Source: Mesotaenium endlicherianum (taxonomy: Eukaryota > Streptophyta > Zygnematophyceae > Zygnematales > Mesotaeniaceae). Taken from it: 64,000 bases of DNA. Where the stretch lies: positions 697,321-761,320 of the forward strand of contig WELA01004268.1 in assembly GCA_009602735.1 (NCBI GenBank). The letters run 5' to 3'. Of this stretch, positions 43,860 through 55,465 are shown piece after piece (the stretch's first letter is position 1; each line of letters begins with the position of its first letter). The notes under the pieces were generated by a model. It was given only the letters and a program-made list of their open reading frames with translations, did no database searches and was not told where the DNA came from. Both the position numbers and the translations under genes were made by a program.

Positions 43860-44890
43860 ATGACATCATTCCCCAACTATTGCAGCAACTGTGGTGCAGC
43901 AAGAGGTGTGGGACTTTCCTACTGTCAGAAGTGCAACAAGTCTTTCATGCGGGCTGTAGAAGTGGACCCTATGGGCTGGCTTGTTAACTATAGAAGACGT
44001 ATCTATAGGAGGATAGACTCTACTCCTCAAGCAAGTGTCCGCATTAATGATATGAATGTGCCTAAAAACTTGTTTGAGATTCTCTTTGCACATGTAGGCA
44101 AAGAAATTTCCCACTATATTACTAAAATCGAGCCCATGTTGTCTCGTAGTATTCGAAGAGTGTGTTGGAGTGTAGAGGATTTGAATGCTCTTCTTTGCTT
44201 CCCATCTGTCAATTCTGATTTGGGCTATGGGGCTGCCAAATTGCTTCCAAAATCAGGAGAGGTGGTAGCTATTGTCCCCCCTTTTCACATGGAATGGAGG
44301 ATGAACAAGTCTGGAGAGAAAACTCTCACTATAAAGTTTTCATTTTTAATTTTAAACAGGGGGGGGCATGTTGTGATGGCCCCTGACCAGTGTTATGATA
44401 GACTTGTTTGAAAGGCACATCATCATATTGACACTAGCACTCATATACAATATAGACTTGCAGATTACCCTCTTAGGATGCAAGCACATGGGCTGGAAGT
44501 TAAGGATGCCATGATAGAAGCAGCACAACTTGCAAGAGCTAACCTGCTACAGAAGGAACAAGAGATGATTAAGAGAGAGAGAGAGAGAACTATAAGGGAG
44601 CTTGTGAGTTGCAAGAAGCTGCTGATTTAGCAACTCGTGAGTTGAGAATACAAAGGTCACAAGATATGCGCACACCTGCTGAAAGAAAAGCAGATTATGA
44701 TGCTACTTTTGCACCTCAACCTCCTACTACCTCTAAGCTAGCTAAACAAGCTGCTATACAAGTCATGAGAGAGGCAAGAGCTAAGGTTGCAGATGAAGTG
44801 AGGCAAGTGCTTCAACGCAGAGAAGAGGAAGACGGGTTGATTGCGCACCAAGAGAAGAAGCATGCTCAAGCAATGCAAGCTTGGTAAGAG
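43860..44890 (+). pseudogene. Decayed zinc-ribbon protein gene, probably mobile-element cargo
   Basis: The main open segment, 43860-44411, starts MTSFPNYCSNCGAARGVG and has a second CxxC pair (YCQKC), a plausible zinc ribbon at residues 8-26. The rest of the segment is not recognised. Further plus-strand coding-like DNA to about 44890 encodes a charged, helix-prone region (KLAKQAAIQVMREARAKVAD), interrupted relative to the first segment. It converges on the minus-strand transposase-like frames at 45.2-46.2 kb, which suggests both belong to the same element. The family is unknown to me. Confidence 0.4.
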
Positions 44891-46225
44891 AAGGCAAGCA
44901 CTTTTCATGCTTATGAAGAGAGCACGCGAGGTAGCTGCCAACAGGAGAACTCCAGCTATTCAGGTGAGCTGCATATATACATATTGTACATTTGATTTAA
45001 TATTTCCTTCCTACACTAAGCATGTATTCTTGCTACGCTACTTCTCCACCTGCTTCTTCTATGTCTGTTGGATCAGATCTTGTTACAACTGGCGCTAGCT
45101 GTCGTCGCTTGCACACCACCTTCTTCCTCTTTTGTCTTTCATTTCTACTCAATGGTAGCTCTATGATGGTAGATAGAGCTCTCTTCCCACTCTCTTGATG
45201 TGTTGTCTAATCTATCCTCCATTTGCTATACACTCGTCTTATAGCATCCACCATCACCTTCCTCTTGTTGGTCTTGGCTGATTTCCTCCATTGATGCAAT
45301 ACCTCTATACCTTCTCCACTGAATTGATCTAGGTCCCCATGTCTCCTGATCATATCCCCTATGTGGCATTTCAATATGTGCATGTACTCAGTAATGTGGT
45401 CTGCTGCGCAAGCTACTACAAACTTGTCCTCAAAGTCTTCTGCAAGGGCCTCCACCAGAGAAGCTTTAGCTTCTCTCTCGTCGCCCGTGTCTAGTGCAGA
45501 TATTGGCTCCATAAGGGCAGCCAAGCACACTCCATTAGCATCCCATGCTTCTAATACGGCTTGTAGTTGTTATGCATCATCAGGCTGGTTACAGCAGACA
45601 CACTCTGCCAGCTCTACGAAGTGCTCGAGGAGGTGGTGGCACTCCCGTCCAATGAAGCTTGGCTTGGCTGTCCTATTTCTCTTCTCCCCTTTCTTCAAGG
45701 CCTTCACAGCCTCCTCAGGTATTGATGCCTTCACCTTCTCTTTCAAGACCTTGTAGAATTCATCCTCTTTGGCTTGCCCTGGTGGTAAGAATGCATGCAA
45801 AGTTCTCTCATAAAGTGTAGCTGAGATTCTCAAGTTCAAGTGCAATACGCACACAACACGATCATTAGGAGGTATGTTAAACAATGGTGACTTTTTGTGT
45901 CTCTGTTCCTGATGCTGGAGCTGGTAATCCAATCTGGCCTTAGTGCTCTCCTTCTCTGGCTTGCCTTGTGTCGTCTTCATGATGTCCTTGTCCAGGTCTG
46001 ACATACTCTCAAAATGTTTTGAGCAGTGTGGACACGTCATCGGCAACTTGCCCAAGTTAGGAGCATGAGCTGCAGCCTTTATCCCCTCCAAGGTGCGAAG
46101 GGCACCGCGGTGACACCTGTCGTGGATGTCCTTTGACGTGCAGAGGCACCATAAGCACGGATATGATGAGCTTGCTCCAGTCAGCCCAAACAAACTGTTA
46201 CTAAATTTATAATCGCCACCCTGAT

Positions 46226-47212
46226 TGAAACGAATCGACTTACCAAATAGGCGATTAATAAAGATCTTTATATCAGCAAGTAATCTTTATGGTATTTTCT
46301 GTTAACTGGTTAAACGGCAAAAGGACAACACACTAGCGGTGAACAATACTCGTAAGTCAAATGCGAATAAACTAGCATCAATAATGCAATCAGTAAACTC
46401 ATACATAAGCAAGGTTAGAAGACAGTGCGTATCAATGACTTCTTGCCTTGGATCCAGATCTCTCTCCGTAAGCTGTACAAGAGAGTTGGCCTCGTTTCCG
46501 AATGCCGAACTCGAGGGCAATGCCTGTACATGGAATGAGTTTACTGTTCAATGGCCAGTGCGATGGCACCGCCTACCCGGGAGTTAACCACGCTGGTAGA
46601 ACCTCGGTTAACCAAATCCACCGCCATCTCCCATCATCCCGAATTGCCATCCATCATAGGGATGTCATCTGGCCATTCATCTAGCATACCACACTTAGAT
46701 GCATATCGAGGCAGCTCGCTGCTACCGAGTACGGAAGTCAGCTGGCTGTCAAAGAATGTGTCAGCAAGCTGACTTAAGCAGACATCAGCCTGCTGCTTCC
46801 AACTGAGTCATTAAACTGATATTAAATATAAAGTCCAGCAGACTGATCATTTGACTACCCGGGAGTTAACCACGTTGGTAGGACCTCGGTTAACCAAATC
46901 CACCGCCATCTCCCATCATCCCGAATCGCCATCCATCATAGGGATGTCATTTGGCAATCCATCTAGCATACCACACAGATATATATTGAGGCAATTCGCT
47001 ACTACCGAGTGCGGAAGTCAGTTGGCTGTCAAAGAATGTGTCAGCAAGCTGACTTAAGTTGGCTTCAGCCTGCTGCTTCCGGCTGAGTCATTAAACTGAT
47101 ATTAAATATGAAGTCTAGCAGACTGAATAGTAACTAGAGTTCAGCAGGCTGAACATAATTAACTATTATATTTAAATGAATAGTATATCTACTAATAGAC
47201 TGATTCATTACA
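46226..47212 (-). repeat. Element A 3' LTR (987 bp) with internal tandem duplication
   Basis: Same ends as the 720-bp right LTR. It is longer because a segment of about 282 bp, marked by a shared CCCGGGAGTTAACCACG block at about 46577 and 46858, is present twice in tandem. A short purine tract (GGAGGGAT) abuts its internal end. Confidence 0.88.
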
Positions 47213-47279
47213 ATCCCTCCAACTTAACTTGTTGTCGCCTCGACAACATTAAACTGCAAAAGTCTTAAATAAGGGAACT

Positions 47280-49050
47280 GAACCTGACCAGCCTCCCCCA
47301 CTGACTGCCTCTTCAGCCTGTCACCTAGGGGGTTTTTCCTGGGGCATCAGGATCAGGAGACTGAGATCTGGACCTAGATCTGGACAGCCCTCTAGGTCTG
47401 TCAGCTGGCCTTCTAATGAACCCCGTTTGTTCTAAAGTTGGACCTCGAGGAGAACGAAGGATGGTAGCCTGCTCTTCACCCACTTGGATGTTGATCCCCA
47501 CATAGACAGGCATTCCAATAGGATGTTGAAATACATTGGCAAGAGGTACATGTCCCTGAGCGAAGGGGGAGGCCCGGCATACCTCTGGCCACCCCGCGTG
47601 GCCCTCTTCTGAAACCCCTGTCCTCTGGGGATTTCTGCCTGTGTCTGCTGCCAAGTACAGTCAGATCAGCTTCTTCCCCTGCTTGGGCAAGTGGGCTGGG
47701 GGAGCGAGTGCGGGGTCCAATTGCCTCAATGACCGAGATCACGTTCCATATACCTGATCTTGGTTCCTTAGGAAGTGCCCCTGCCTGCCCCTGGGTCTCC
47801 TGAGTACCAGCTCCTGATGCTTCTCCTTTGCCTTGTTTTTCTTCCTCATCCCCCTCATCCTCCTCCTCTGAGAGAGTAGGAGTCTCGTCAACTAAGTCGT
47901 CCTGCTCTCTGGTAGACATGAAGTAGTCTACTGATCTCCCTTTCTTAGGGCGCGGTGGAGGTTGCTTGGCCTTCAGCCTGCTGATATCTATCCGGCCTGC
48001 ATTCTTCGCCCATTTGACGAAGGCATGCTTTCCCTTAGAGAAGTAGTCTCTCCCCCTCCTCCTGTGCTCCTTGGTCTCTGCATTCATATTGCTCAGGCAG
48101 CCATTCAGCCTGGGGTCCCAAGGGGCAATGTGANCAAGGGGCGATGTGAGGTGGTAGGATGAGGTAGCCGTCTAGGCCATAGTGGAAATTGTTGGATTGG
48201 GCTCGATCACAATCCTGCTTTTTGTTTGTGACGGTCATCCACCTCCAGTCTGTTGGCTGCTGGTAAGACTGGGGCCCATGCTCAGCTTTTCTCAGTTTAC
48301 ATGGGAACCAGTGGGGAGAGAATATCTGCTGCCCTGCTTCCCTGGCCAAGTACTCCCAGCTCCTTCTCTCAACTTCATTGTAAGCTGGCAATAGTGTGAG
48401 GTAAAATACCGTATCCTTAAAGCTATCGGGCCGCATGCTCACCATCCTGATGAGTCTCTGATCTCTCATTATTCCCGGTATTGGGACTAGCTTGTTCTTT
48501 GAATCATCGGCAAGGCACCTGGCCTGCTCTGCTGTATAGCCCACCATCTTGGCATAATCCTCGTAGAGGACCACACCAGTGTGTGTCTCAATGTACCTAT
48601 CCAATGCTGCAGTTCCTTCCCCCTGTAGCAGTGTTGTCTGTTCCAGCTTGTTGATCTCCTGGGCTGCCAGCAATGCTTCCTTCAGGTTATCAAAGTTTTG
48701 GCCACCCACCACAGTATACCTGTAAGTGGCCAAGCTCTTCTGCCTGTCCGCTTCAGCCTTTTTCCTTCTCTCCTTCTCTGCCGCCGCCGCTTCTTCTTGT
48801 TGTTTCTTCTGTCTCTCCTCCTCAGCTTTCCTGAGGTTTTCCGCTTCTTGATCCTTCTTCCTCTGTGCTTCTTCTGCCGCCTCTTGTTGTTTGCGAACCC
48901 TTTCTTGTTCTCTCCTGGTGAGGGACGTCGCCGCCAGCTCCTTCTGGTATTGCTCCATTGTCCTCCTGGCTTCTTCTGCCTTGCGCTTTCTGTTCTCCTT
49001 TTGTGTGGTGGGAGCCATTCTCTGCATGTAACCAGGGCACAAGTTNTCTC
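47280..49050 (-). other. Additional coiled-coil reading region of element A, between pol and 3' LTR
   Basis: About 1.75 kb of minus-strand coding-like DNA lies after the integrase/chromodomain region. The first half is strongly charged and coiled-coil prone (ERQKKQQEEAAAAEKERRKK), followed by a less biased region. The second half has a basic patch (KAKQPPPRPKKGR) and an acidic run (LSEEEDEGDEEEKQGKG). No transmembrane segment or signal peptide is visible, so nothing supports an envelope. Single n at 48134 and 49046 mark joins with repeated flanks, so the local order may be wrong. I do not recognise the protein. Confidence 0.6.
48134..48134. other. Single-n contig join
   Basis: The n is flanked on both sides by near-identical short sequence (AGGGGCAATGTGA and AGGGGCGATGTGA). 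The same kind of join occurs at 49046 (both sides read ACATGTAACC, then GGGCACAAGTT), 53464, 3752 and 6986. These are placeholders where overlapping contigs were not merged. Confidence 0.85.
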
Positions 49051-52000
49051 CACATGTAACCGGGGCACAAGTTAGTAGGATATCGACCTTTGTCCTAGAA
49101 GTTGCAGGAAGGGAGTAAGTTCGTATTAGTATGGTGTATTCGTTTCTGTTTACCTTACAGGGTGATTGGTAGGAGTTGACGTAGTTGCAGAGCGCTAGAC
49201 ATAAACGTATAAATGTGTTTTCAGGTGTGTTAAGTGATGTATGGCTGTGCGAGGCCCTTTTTCCTTTAGCTAAAGGTGCTTTATGTGGGCCAGGCTGTCC
49301 CCTCTGTCACTATGCTGACACTTAGGGTTCACATAACTGTCCCTTTCTCGCTCTCGCACACTAATTGTCATGTATTTTCCCCTCCAACTGAAATGGAGAC
49401 AGGACCTCCTGTCACCTTCCCGTGTCAACTGAAATGACTGTTAGGGAGGTGCTCCAGCCGCCCGAAGGTGGAATCGTTTCAACGCCCCTTTGGCATTAGT
49501 CAAATGGTCTTTACATTCCCAAGTGTCCCCAGAGACATCGTAACCCTTCCATCAAATGAGGTACTTCATGACTTATTTAGACGATCGACGAACCGAGCGC
49601 GCGTCTAAAATCTCCTCAACCTCATATTCCTCAGGGTCGCCTTCCTGGACAGCGGGAACCGGTCCCGGTTGGACAGGTAACCGACCTGTGAACAGTGTAT
49701 CACCTTTGATGTAGGGTTCCAGGAAGGAGACATTAAAGACCGGATGACCCTTGTATTCGGCTGACATGTTCAGTTTGTAAGCATTCTTACCGACACGACG
49801 CACCACCGAATATGGACCGACCCAGATAGGACCAAGCTTTTTCTTGACCACACCAGGGAGGTACAGGTGCTGAGAATGCAGTTTGACCAAATCACCTTTA
49901 GAAAAGGTCAGCTCTCGACGGTGCTGATTAGCGTACTTTTGTTGGTTTTCTTGGGCTCTGTGCAGGTTTTGCTAGACTTCTGACAGGGTGTCAGCAAACT
50001 CCTGAGTTAACTGGAGGGAGACCAGATTGTCAATCCCTTCAGGGTGAGTTAAAGTCTCCCCCAGGACATCTAAAGGAGACTTAGGGACTCTACCCAGGCT
50101 GAGTTCAAACGGAGTCTTGCCCGTTGACGCGTGCACCGCACTGTTGACCGCAAACTGGATTTGAGGTAACAGGTCATCCCAATTATCTTGTTTTTGATTA
50201 ATATAGGCTCTCAGTACCTCTTGTAGAACTCGGTTAGTTCTCTCAGTCTGCCCATCAGTCTGAGGGTGGTTTGCTGTGCTGAGCAGCTGTTTGACTCCCA
50301 TTAACCCCATTAAAGTCCTCCAGAACTTAGAGGTAAATTTTGAGTCTCTGTCTGAGATTATGTTAGAGAGTAGCCCATGGTGGCATACTACATGGTTGTA
50401 GAACTGTCTCGCTGTTTCGAGTGCAGTTATTTTGACAATTGTGGGGATGAATATGACCATTTTTGTCAATTTATCCACAACTACCAGTATCGAATCATGC
50501 CCATTGGCAAATCGTGGCAGCGTGACCACCCAGTCCATAGATATCGTTTGCCTGCCGCCAGCTGGGATGGGCAGCGGTTGTAAGAGGCCCCCCGGTGGTG
50601 TGTGCCTAGACTTATTCTTTTGACACTGGTCACAGGACTTAACGTATTTCAAGACCTCCCGAGGTAATCCCTCCCAATGATAATGTTTTGCCACTTTGCC
50701 AACAGTTTTGGCCTGCCCCAAATGCCCACCCAATAAACTGTCATGTGCTTGACTCAATAAAAGAGACCTTATTTCCACGTTATTAGGAATGACCAGCTTC
50801 AGCCTGCCTGAAGTGGTTTCAGTCACCTAGACCCCTCCCTTAAGCTTATACCCCAGTGCAGTAGCACGACACATACCAGTAGTGGGGTTGGGCTCAAATG
50901 TTGGGTCAGAAAGGTAGGCTTTCCTAAGTTGTTCAAGGAAGGACTTTTTCACCGTTAGTGAAGTGAGTGCACACAGGACTTTATCTACAGCATGCTGACT
51001 AAAGTTCCTTTCTTGCAAGTCAGGTCTTCTAGAGAGTGCATCAGCAACATTCAACTTCCCTGGTTTGTAGACGATCTGGACTTAAATTTTCCCCAGCATC
51101 TGGCTCCAGCGATTCTCCCTCCTGGATAGCTTGGACATCTTCTGAAAGTGAGTCAGAGCTAGATGATCTGTAATCACCTTAAAAGCTTTACCATGAAAGT
51201 ATGCTCTCCACTGTTTGAGTACATGAATGATAGCTAGCAGCTCTTTATCATGCATTGAGTAATTAATCTCCGCTGGATTAAATTTCATAGACTCAGACAA
51301 CACAGGATGCCACTCCTGCCGTACCTTACCATCCTTTGTGGTTTTGTCAGCAGGCTGCAACAAAATAGCACCCATGGCAAAGTCAGAGGCATCAGTAACC
51401 ACCTGCACCGGTTTGCTGGGGTCATACACGGCTAGCACTGGGGCAGAACAAAGGGCATCTTTAAGGGTCTGGAAGGCAGCCTGCTGCTCCCCCCCCACAC
51501 ATACCCTATGTCTTTCTTAGTAAGGTCAATCAGTTTACTGGCCTTTGTACAATAATTCTCAATAAATCTCCTATAGTAATTATTCAACCCGAGGAAGGAT
51601 CTAACTTCAGAGACAGACTGTGGTACTGGCCAGTCCCTTATGGTCTGGACTTTCTTAGGATCCACACTGATGCCTTCTGTACTGACAATGTGGCCTAAGA
51701 ATTCAATACTTTCTTTATAGAAATCACACTTGCTCATTTTAGCATAAAAGTGATTTTTTCTCAGAGTGTCCAGGACTGTCTTTAAGTGTTTAGTGTGCTG
51801 CGCTTCATCTTTAGAGAAAATTAAAATATCATCCAAGAATACTTGCACAAACTTATCCAAATAAGGTCTGAAAATGTCATCCATAGCACCCATGAAGGTC
51901 GCAGGAGCATTAGTCAGTCCAAATGGCATCACGTTGAACTCATAGTGTCCATAACGTGTGCGGAAGGCAGTCTTGTGTTCATTCCCCTCAGCAATTCCGA

Positions 52001-54745
52001 TTGATGATAACCACTCTTGAGATCTATCTTACTGAACACCTTAGCACCAGACAGGGTATCAAGCAAGTCCTTGATTCTGGGTAAAGCATACTTGTTCTTT
52101 ACTGTAATTCTGTTCAGGGCTCTGTAATCCACACACATCCGCATACTGCCATCCTTTTTCTTAACAAATAGGATGGGTGCGCCGTAAGGTGATTTACTGG
52201 GAGAAATATAACCATTTTCCTCAAGCTCTGCAATCTGTGTTTTCAACTCCTCGCTCTCCACATAAGACAAGCCATACGTGCGTTGCCAGGGTGGCTGACT
52301 CCCAGGTAATAAATCAATCCTATGATCTACTTCCCTCTTAGGGGGTAGTCCTGGAGGCATATTAAATACATCCGTGTACTGAGCAACAATTTTTGCAGCA
52401 GTAGGGTGCTCCGGAGGGCTTACCTTTTTCTCAACCACTTCTTCAGGTTGAGGAGGTACCTCTCTTAGCAGCAGACAGAACATTCTGTCTTCCTTCTGGT
52501 TCCAGCTTTAGCTCTGTAATCAGGCATTCAGCAATCTGCATCCTTCAGGAAGCCTCTTCTTTTCCTTCATTTGCCCTCCATACAGGACAAGAGGAAGAGC
52601 ACTGGTGGGTGCCAAGTTAGTCTGCCCATCACAAGCTCCTCTCACTTTAATTGTACCTCTGCTCCAACACACTTCAGCTTGATGTCCATTAAGCCAGGAC
52701 CTGCCTAGCACGAGATCATAAAAGCCAGTGTTGAGTACCTCAAATGTAAGCGTTTCACTTAGAGATGTAATGCCAGAACCTAACTGGACCTCAATAGGCT
52801 TGGTTATAACTCCTCCCGAGATACTTGAGGCATCTCCAAGGAATATTTTTCTATTCCCTTGGGTGACAGTGGGCAGCCTTAGCCGCTTAACTAAGTCCTT
52901 GTGGATAAAAGTATGTGACGCCCCTCCGTCAACAAATACCCTCACCTTCCTACCTGCAATCATGCAATGCAGTAGGATAGGGGGGACTGTCCTTTCCTAA
53001 CTTTCGCATTGTTCTCCTGACTTAGCAAAGAAATGTTGGACATCAGGTGGAACAAGAGCATCCAGAGTGTGCACTCTCTGGACGTCTATATTGCTGATGG
53101 TCTCCTTTATCTGGTTGTCAGGCATGCATAGTGAATCCAGTTCAGCAGGACCCATAATACCTGCTACGAGGGCAACTAGTGACGACTCACTATCTCTAGC
53201 ATCCTCACAGTCAGTAGACTGAATTACTGACTGTTGCTGTCTTTTAAAGGCTGGTCTTTTCTCTCGACCTTAGGAAGGTGCTTGTCTGGACACTGCTGTC
53301 TGAAGTGACCTGGCTGCCGGCAATGGAAGCAAACAGATTTTGCTGAGGCTGGTCTCGGCTTAGTCCTACCACCACCTCTTCCATAGCCGCCTCGAGAGAA
53401 ACCACCTCTCCCTCTAGACTGCATAGCATTGTACTCATACTCATATTCATCACCCTGATTATCNCACCTTGATCATCCTCAGCCTGGTCTCCTTCAATTG
53501 CCTTGTAGGAATCGTGGGGCTTTTTGACAACCTTCGACACCAAAGCATTACTCTGGCGCTTGTGATTGAACTGCAACTGATCCCAGGCATCAGCATCCTG
53601 GATCAAGTCAGCCAGTTTCTCATACTTCTTCTCAGCAAAATGACCAGAGACTTCGGATTTCAAGCCATACCTGAAGTACGCTATCCTATATCGTTCTGGC
53701 AAGTCTGGCTGTTTCATCATGTTCTCCTGGAACTTTTGAGCAAACTCAGCAACTGAAGTGGTCTGCTTCAGTGTCAGGGAGATCATTGCATATATAGCTT
53801 TCTCCTGCTGGTTGATGACATCAAATTTCTCATGCAACTTCTTGACAAACTCTACCCACGTAGGGTCATCGAGTTGCTGAGCCTTACGCTCTCCTTTCTA
53901 ATAAGGCCACCAATCTACGGCACTGCCTTTCAGTAGCGCACCGGTGTGCCTGACCTTCTCGTAATCTTGCAGTTTTGGGTAGTTCTTCAGCCACTGCTCA
54001 ACATCCGCGAGCAACATGATCAGGTAATATTTTCTGTTTCCCTCAGGATCATAGTCCTGGGGAGGTTTCGGCTTGGGCTTACTAGGCCCTCGGCCACCAC
54101 CACCAGTGGTTTGAGACCCCAGTTGGTCTCTGTCCCGCAGTAGAGACATTATGATTCTTTTGTCCTCCTGTTGGGACTGATACATGGTCGCTATTTGCGA
54201 CTGCATTTGAACGAACAATGCTCCCAAGTCTACACTCTGGGGTGGTAGTCTAGCAAACGCAGCAGCAGCATTGGCATCTACTCGCTGAGTAGTCCTCAAC
54301 AATCCCTCTCGCTCCTGCAGCAGCAATTTCTGCTGCATTCAGCCGGTCACGTATTTGACCTAGGGGTACATTGAGTTGTACAGCAGGAGGTGGGTTCAGA
54401 ACATTGGCCCTGGATACCATAAGTTCTTTAACCGTGCGCTCGCCAGCGGGCTGTCCTTCCCTCCTTTCTGTATCTACAGCAGCCTTTGCTAAGTGTTCAG
54501 CTAATTTGGCTCTCTCCTCCTTGGCTTGCTGTGCTGCGACTGCGGCAATAGCAGCTGCCTCATCTGCAGCCTCTCTAGCTGCAGTATCTGCCACTGCTTC
54601 AGAATAGGTACGGGTTCCCGCTACATGGCTTTCCGCCTGGTTTTCGACATTCTGGTTATCCTGGTTCTCCATGTCTTGGGAGGTGCTAGTTTGAGACCTT
54701 GTCCTTACCATACAAAGAAGACTGTGATAACTGCTTCGATACCAT

Positions 54746-55465
54746 TGAAATGAATTGACTTACCAAATAGGCGATTAACAATTAATGAAGATCTTTATAT
54801 CAGCAAGTAATCTTTATGGTATTTTTCGTTAACTGGTTAAACGGCAAAAGGACAACACACTAGCAGTGAACAATACTCGTAAGTCAAATGCAAGTAAACT
54901 AGCATGAATAATGCAATCAGTAAACTCACGTATAAGCAAGGTTAGAAGACAGTGCGTATCAATGGCTTCTCGCCTTGGATCCTGATCTCTCTCCGTAAGC
55001 TGTACAAGAGAGTTGGCCTCGTTTTCGAATGCCGAATTCGAGAGCAATGCCTAGCATATGTACATGGAATGAGTTTACTGTTCAACGGCCAGTGGGATGG
55101 CACCGCCTACCCGGGAGTTAACCACGTTGGTAGGACCTCGGTTAACCAAATCCATCGCCATCTCCCATCATCCCGAATCGCCATCATCATAGGGATGTCA
55201 TTTGGCCATTCATCTAGCATATCACACTTAGATGCATATCGAGGCAGTTCGCTGCTACCGAGTACGGAAGTCAGCTGGCTGTCAAAGAATGTGTCAGCAA
55301 GCTGACTTAAGTTGACTTCAGCCTGCTGCTTCCGGCTGAGTCATTAAACTGATACTAAATATAAAGTCCAGCAGACTGATAATCAACTAGAGTTTAGTAG
55401 GCTGAACTTTAATAACTATTATATTTAAATGAATATTATATCTACTAATATACTGATTCATTACA
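54746..55465 (-). repeat. Element A 5' LTR (720 bp)
   Basis: On the minus strand it begins TGTAATGAATCAG and ends TTTCA, one base before the tRNA-Met primer site. It matches the left LTR over its whole length apart from scattered substitutions and the left copy's internal duplication. Confidence 0.92.

Larger units (their letters stand above)
46226..55465 (-). mobile_element. Ty3/gypsy chromovirus-type LTR retrotransposon (element A)
   Basis: A 9.24-kb minus-strand element bounded by TG..CA LTRs, with the 5-bp target duplication CTGAT at 46221-46225 and 55466-55470. Parts in transcription order: 5' LTR 55465-54746; initiator tRNA-Met type primer site at 54744-54731 (TGGTATCGAAGC); gag about 54.7-53.2 kb with a CCHC knuckle (CFHCRQPGHFRQQC); protease about 53.0-52.5 kb; reverse transcriptase and RNase H about 52.5-51.1 kb; integrase about 51.0-49.6 kb with a chromodomain-like tail to about 49.4 kb; an additional coiled-coil reading region at 49.0-47.3 kb; purine tract; 3' LTR 47212-46226. 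It is broken by roughly half a dozen interruptions and two single-n joins lie in the additional region. The LTRs differ by several percent, so it is a fossil of moderate age. Confidence 0.93.

Noticed and set aside
47280-49050. Envelope gene in the chromovirus
   Set aside because: The position fits, but no signal peptide, transmembrane segment or glycoprotein-like features are visible. The region is coiled-coil and charged.
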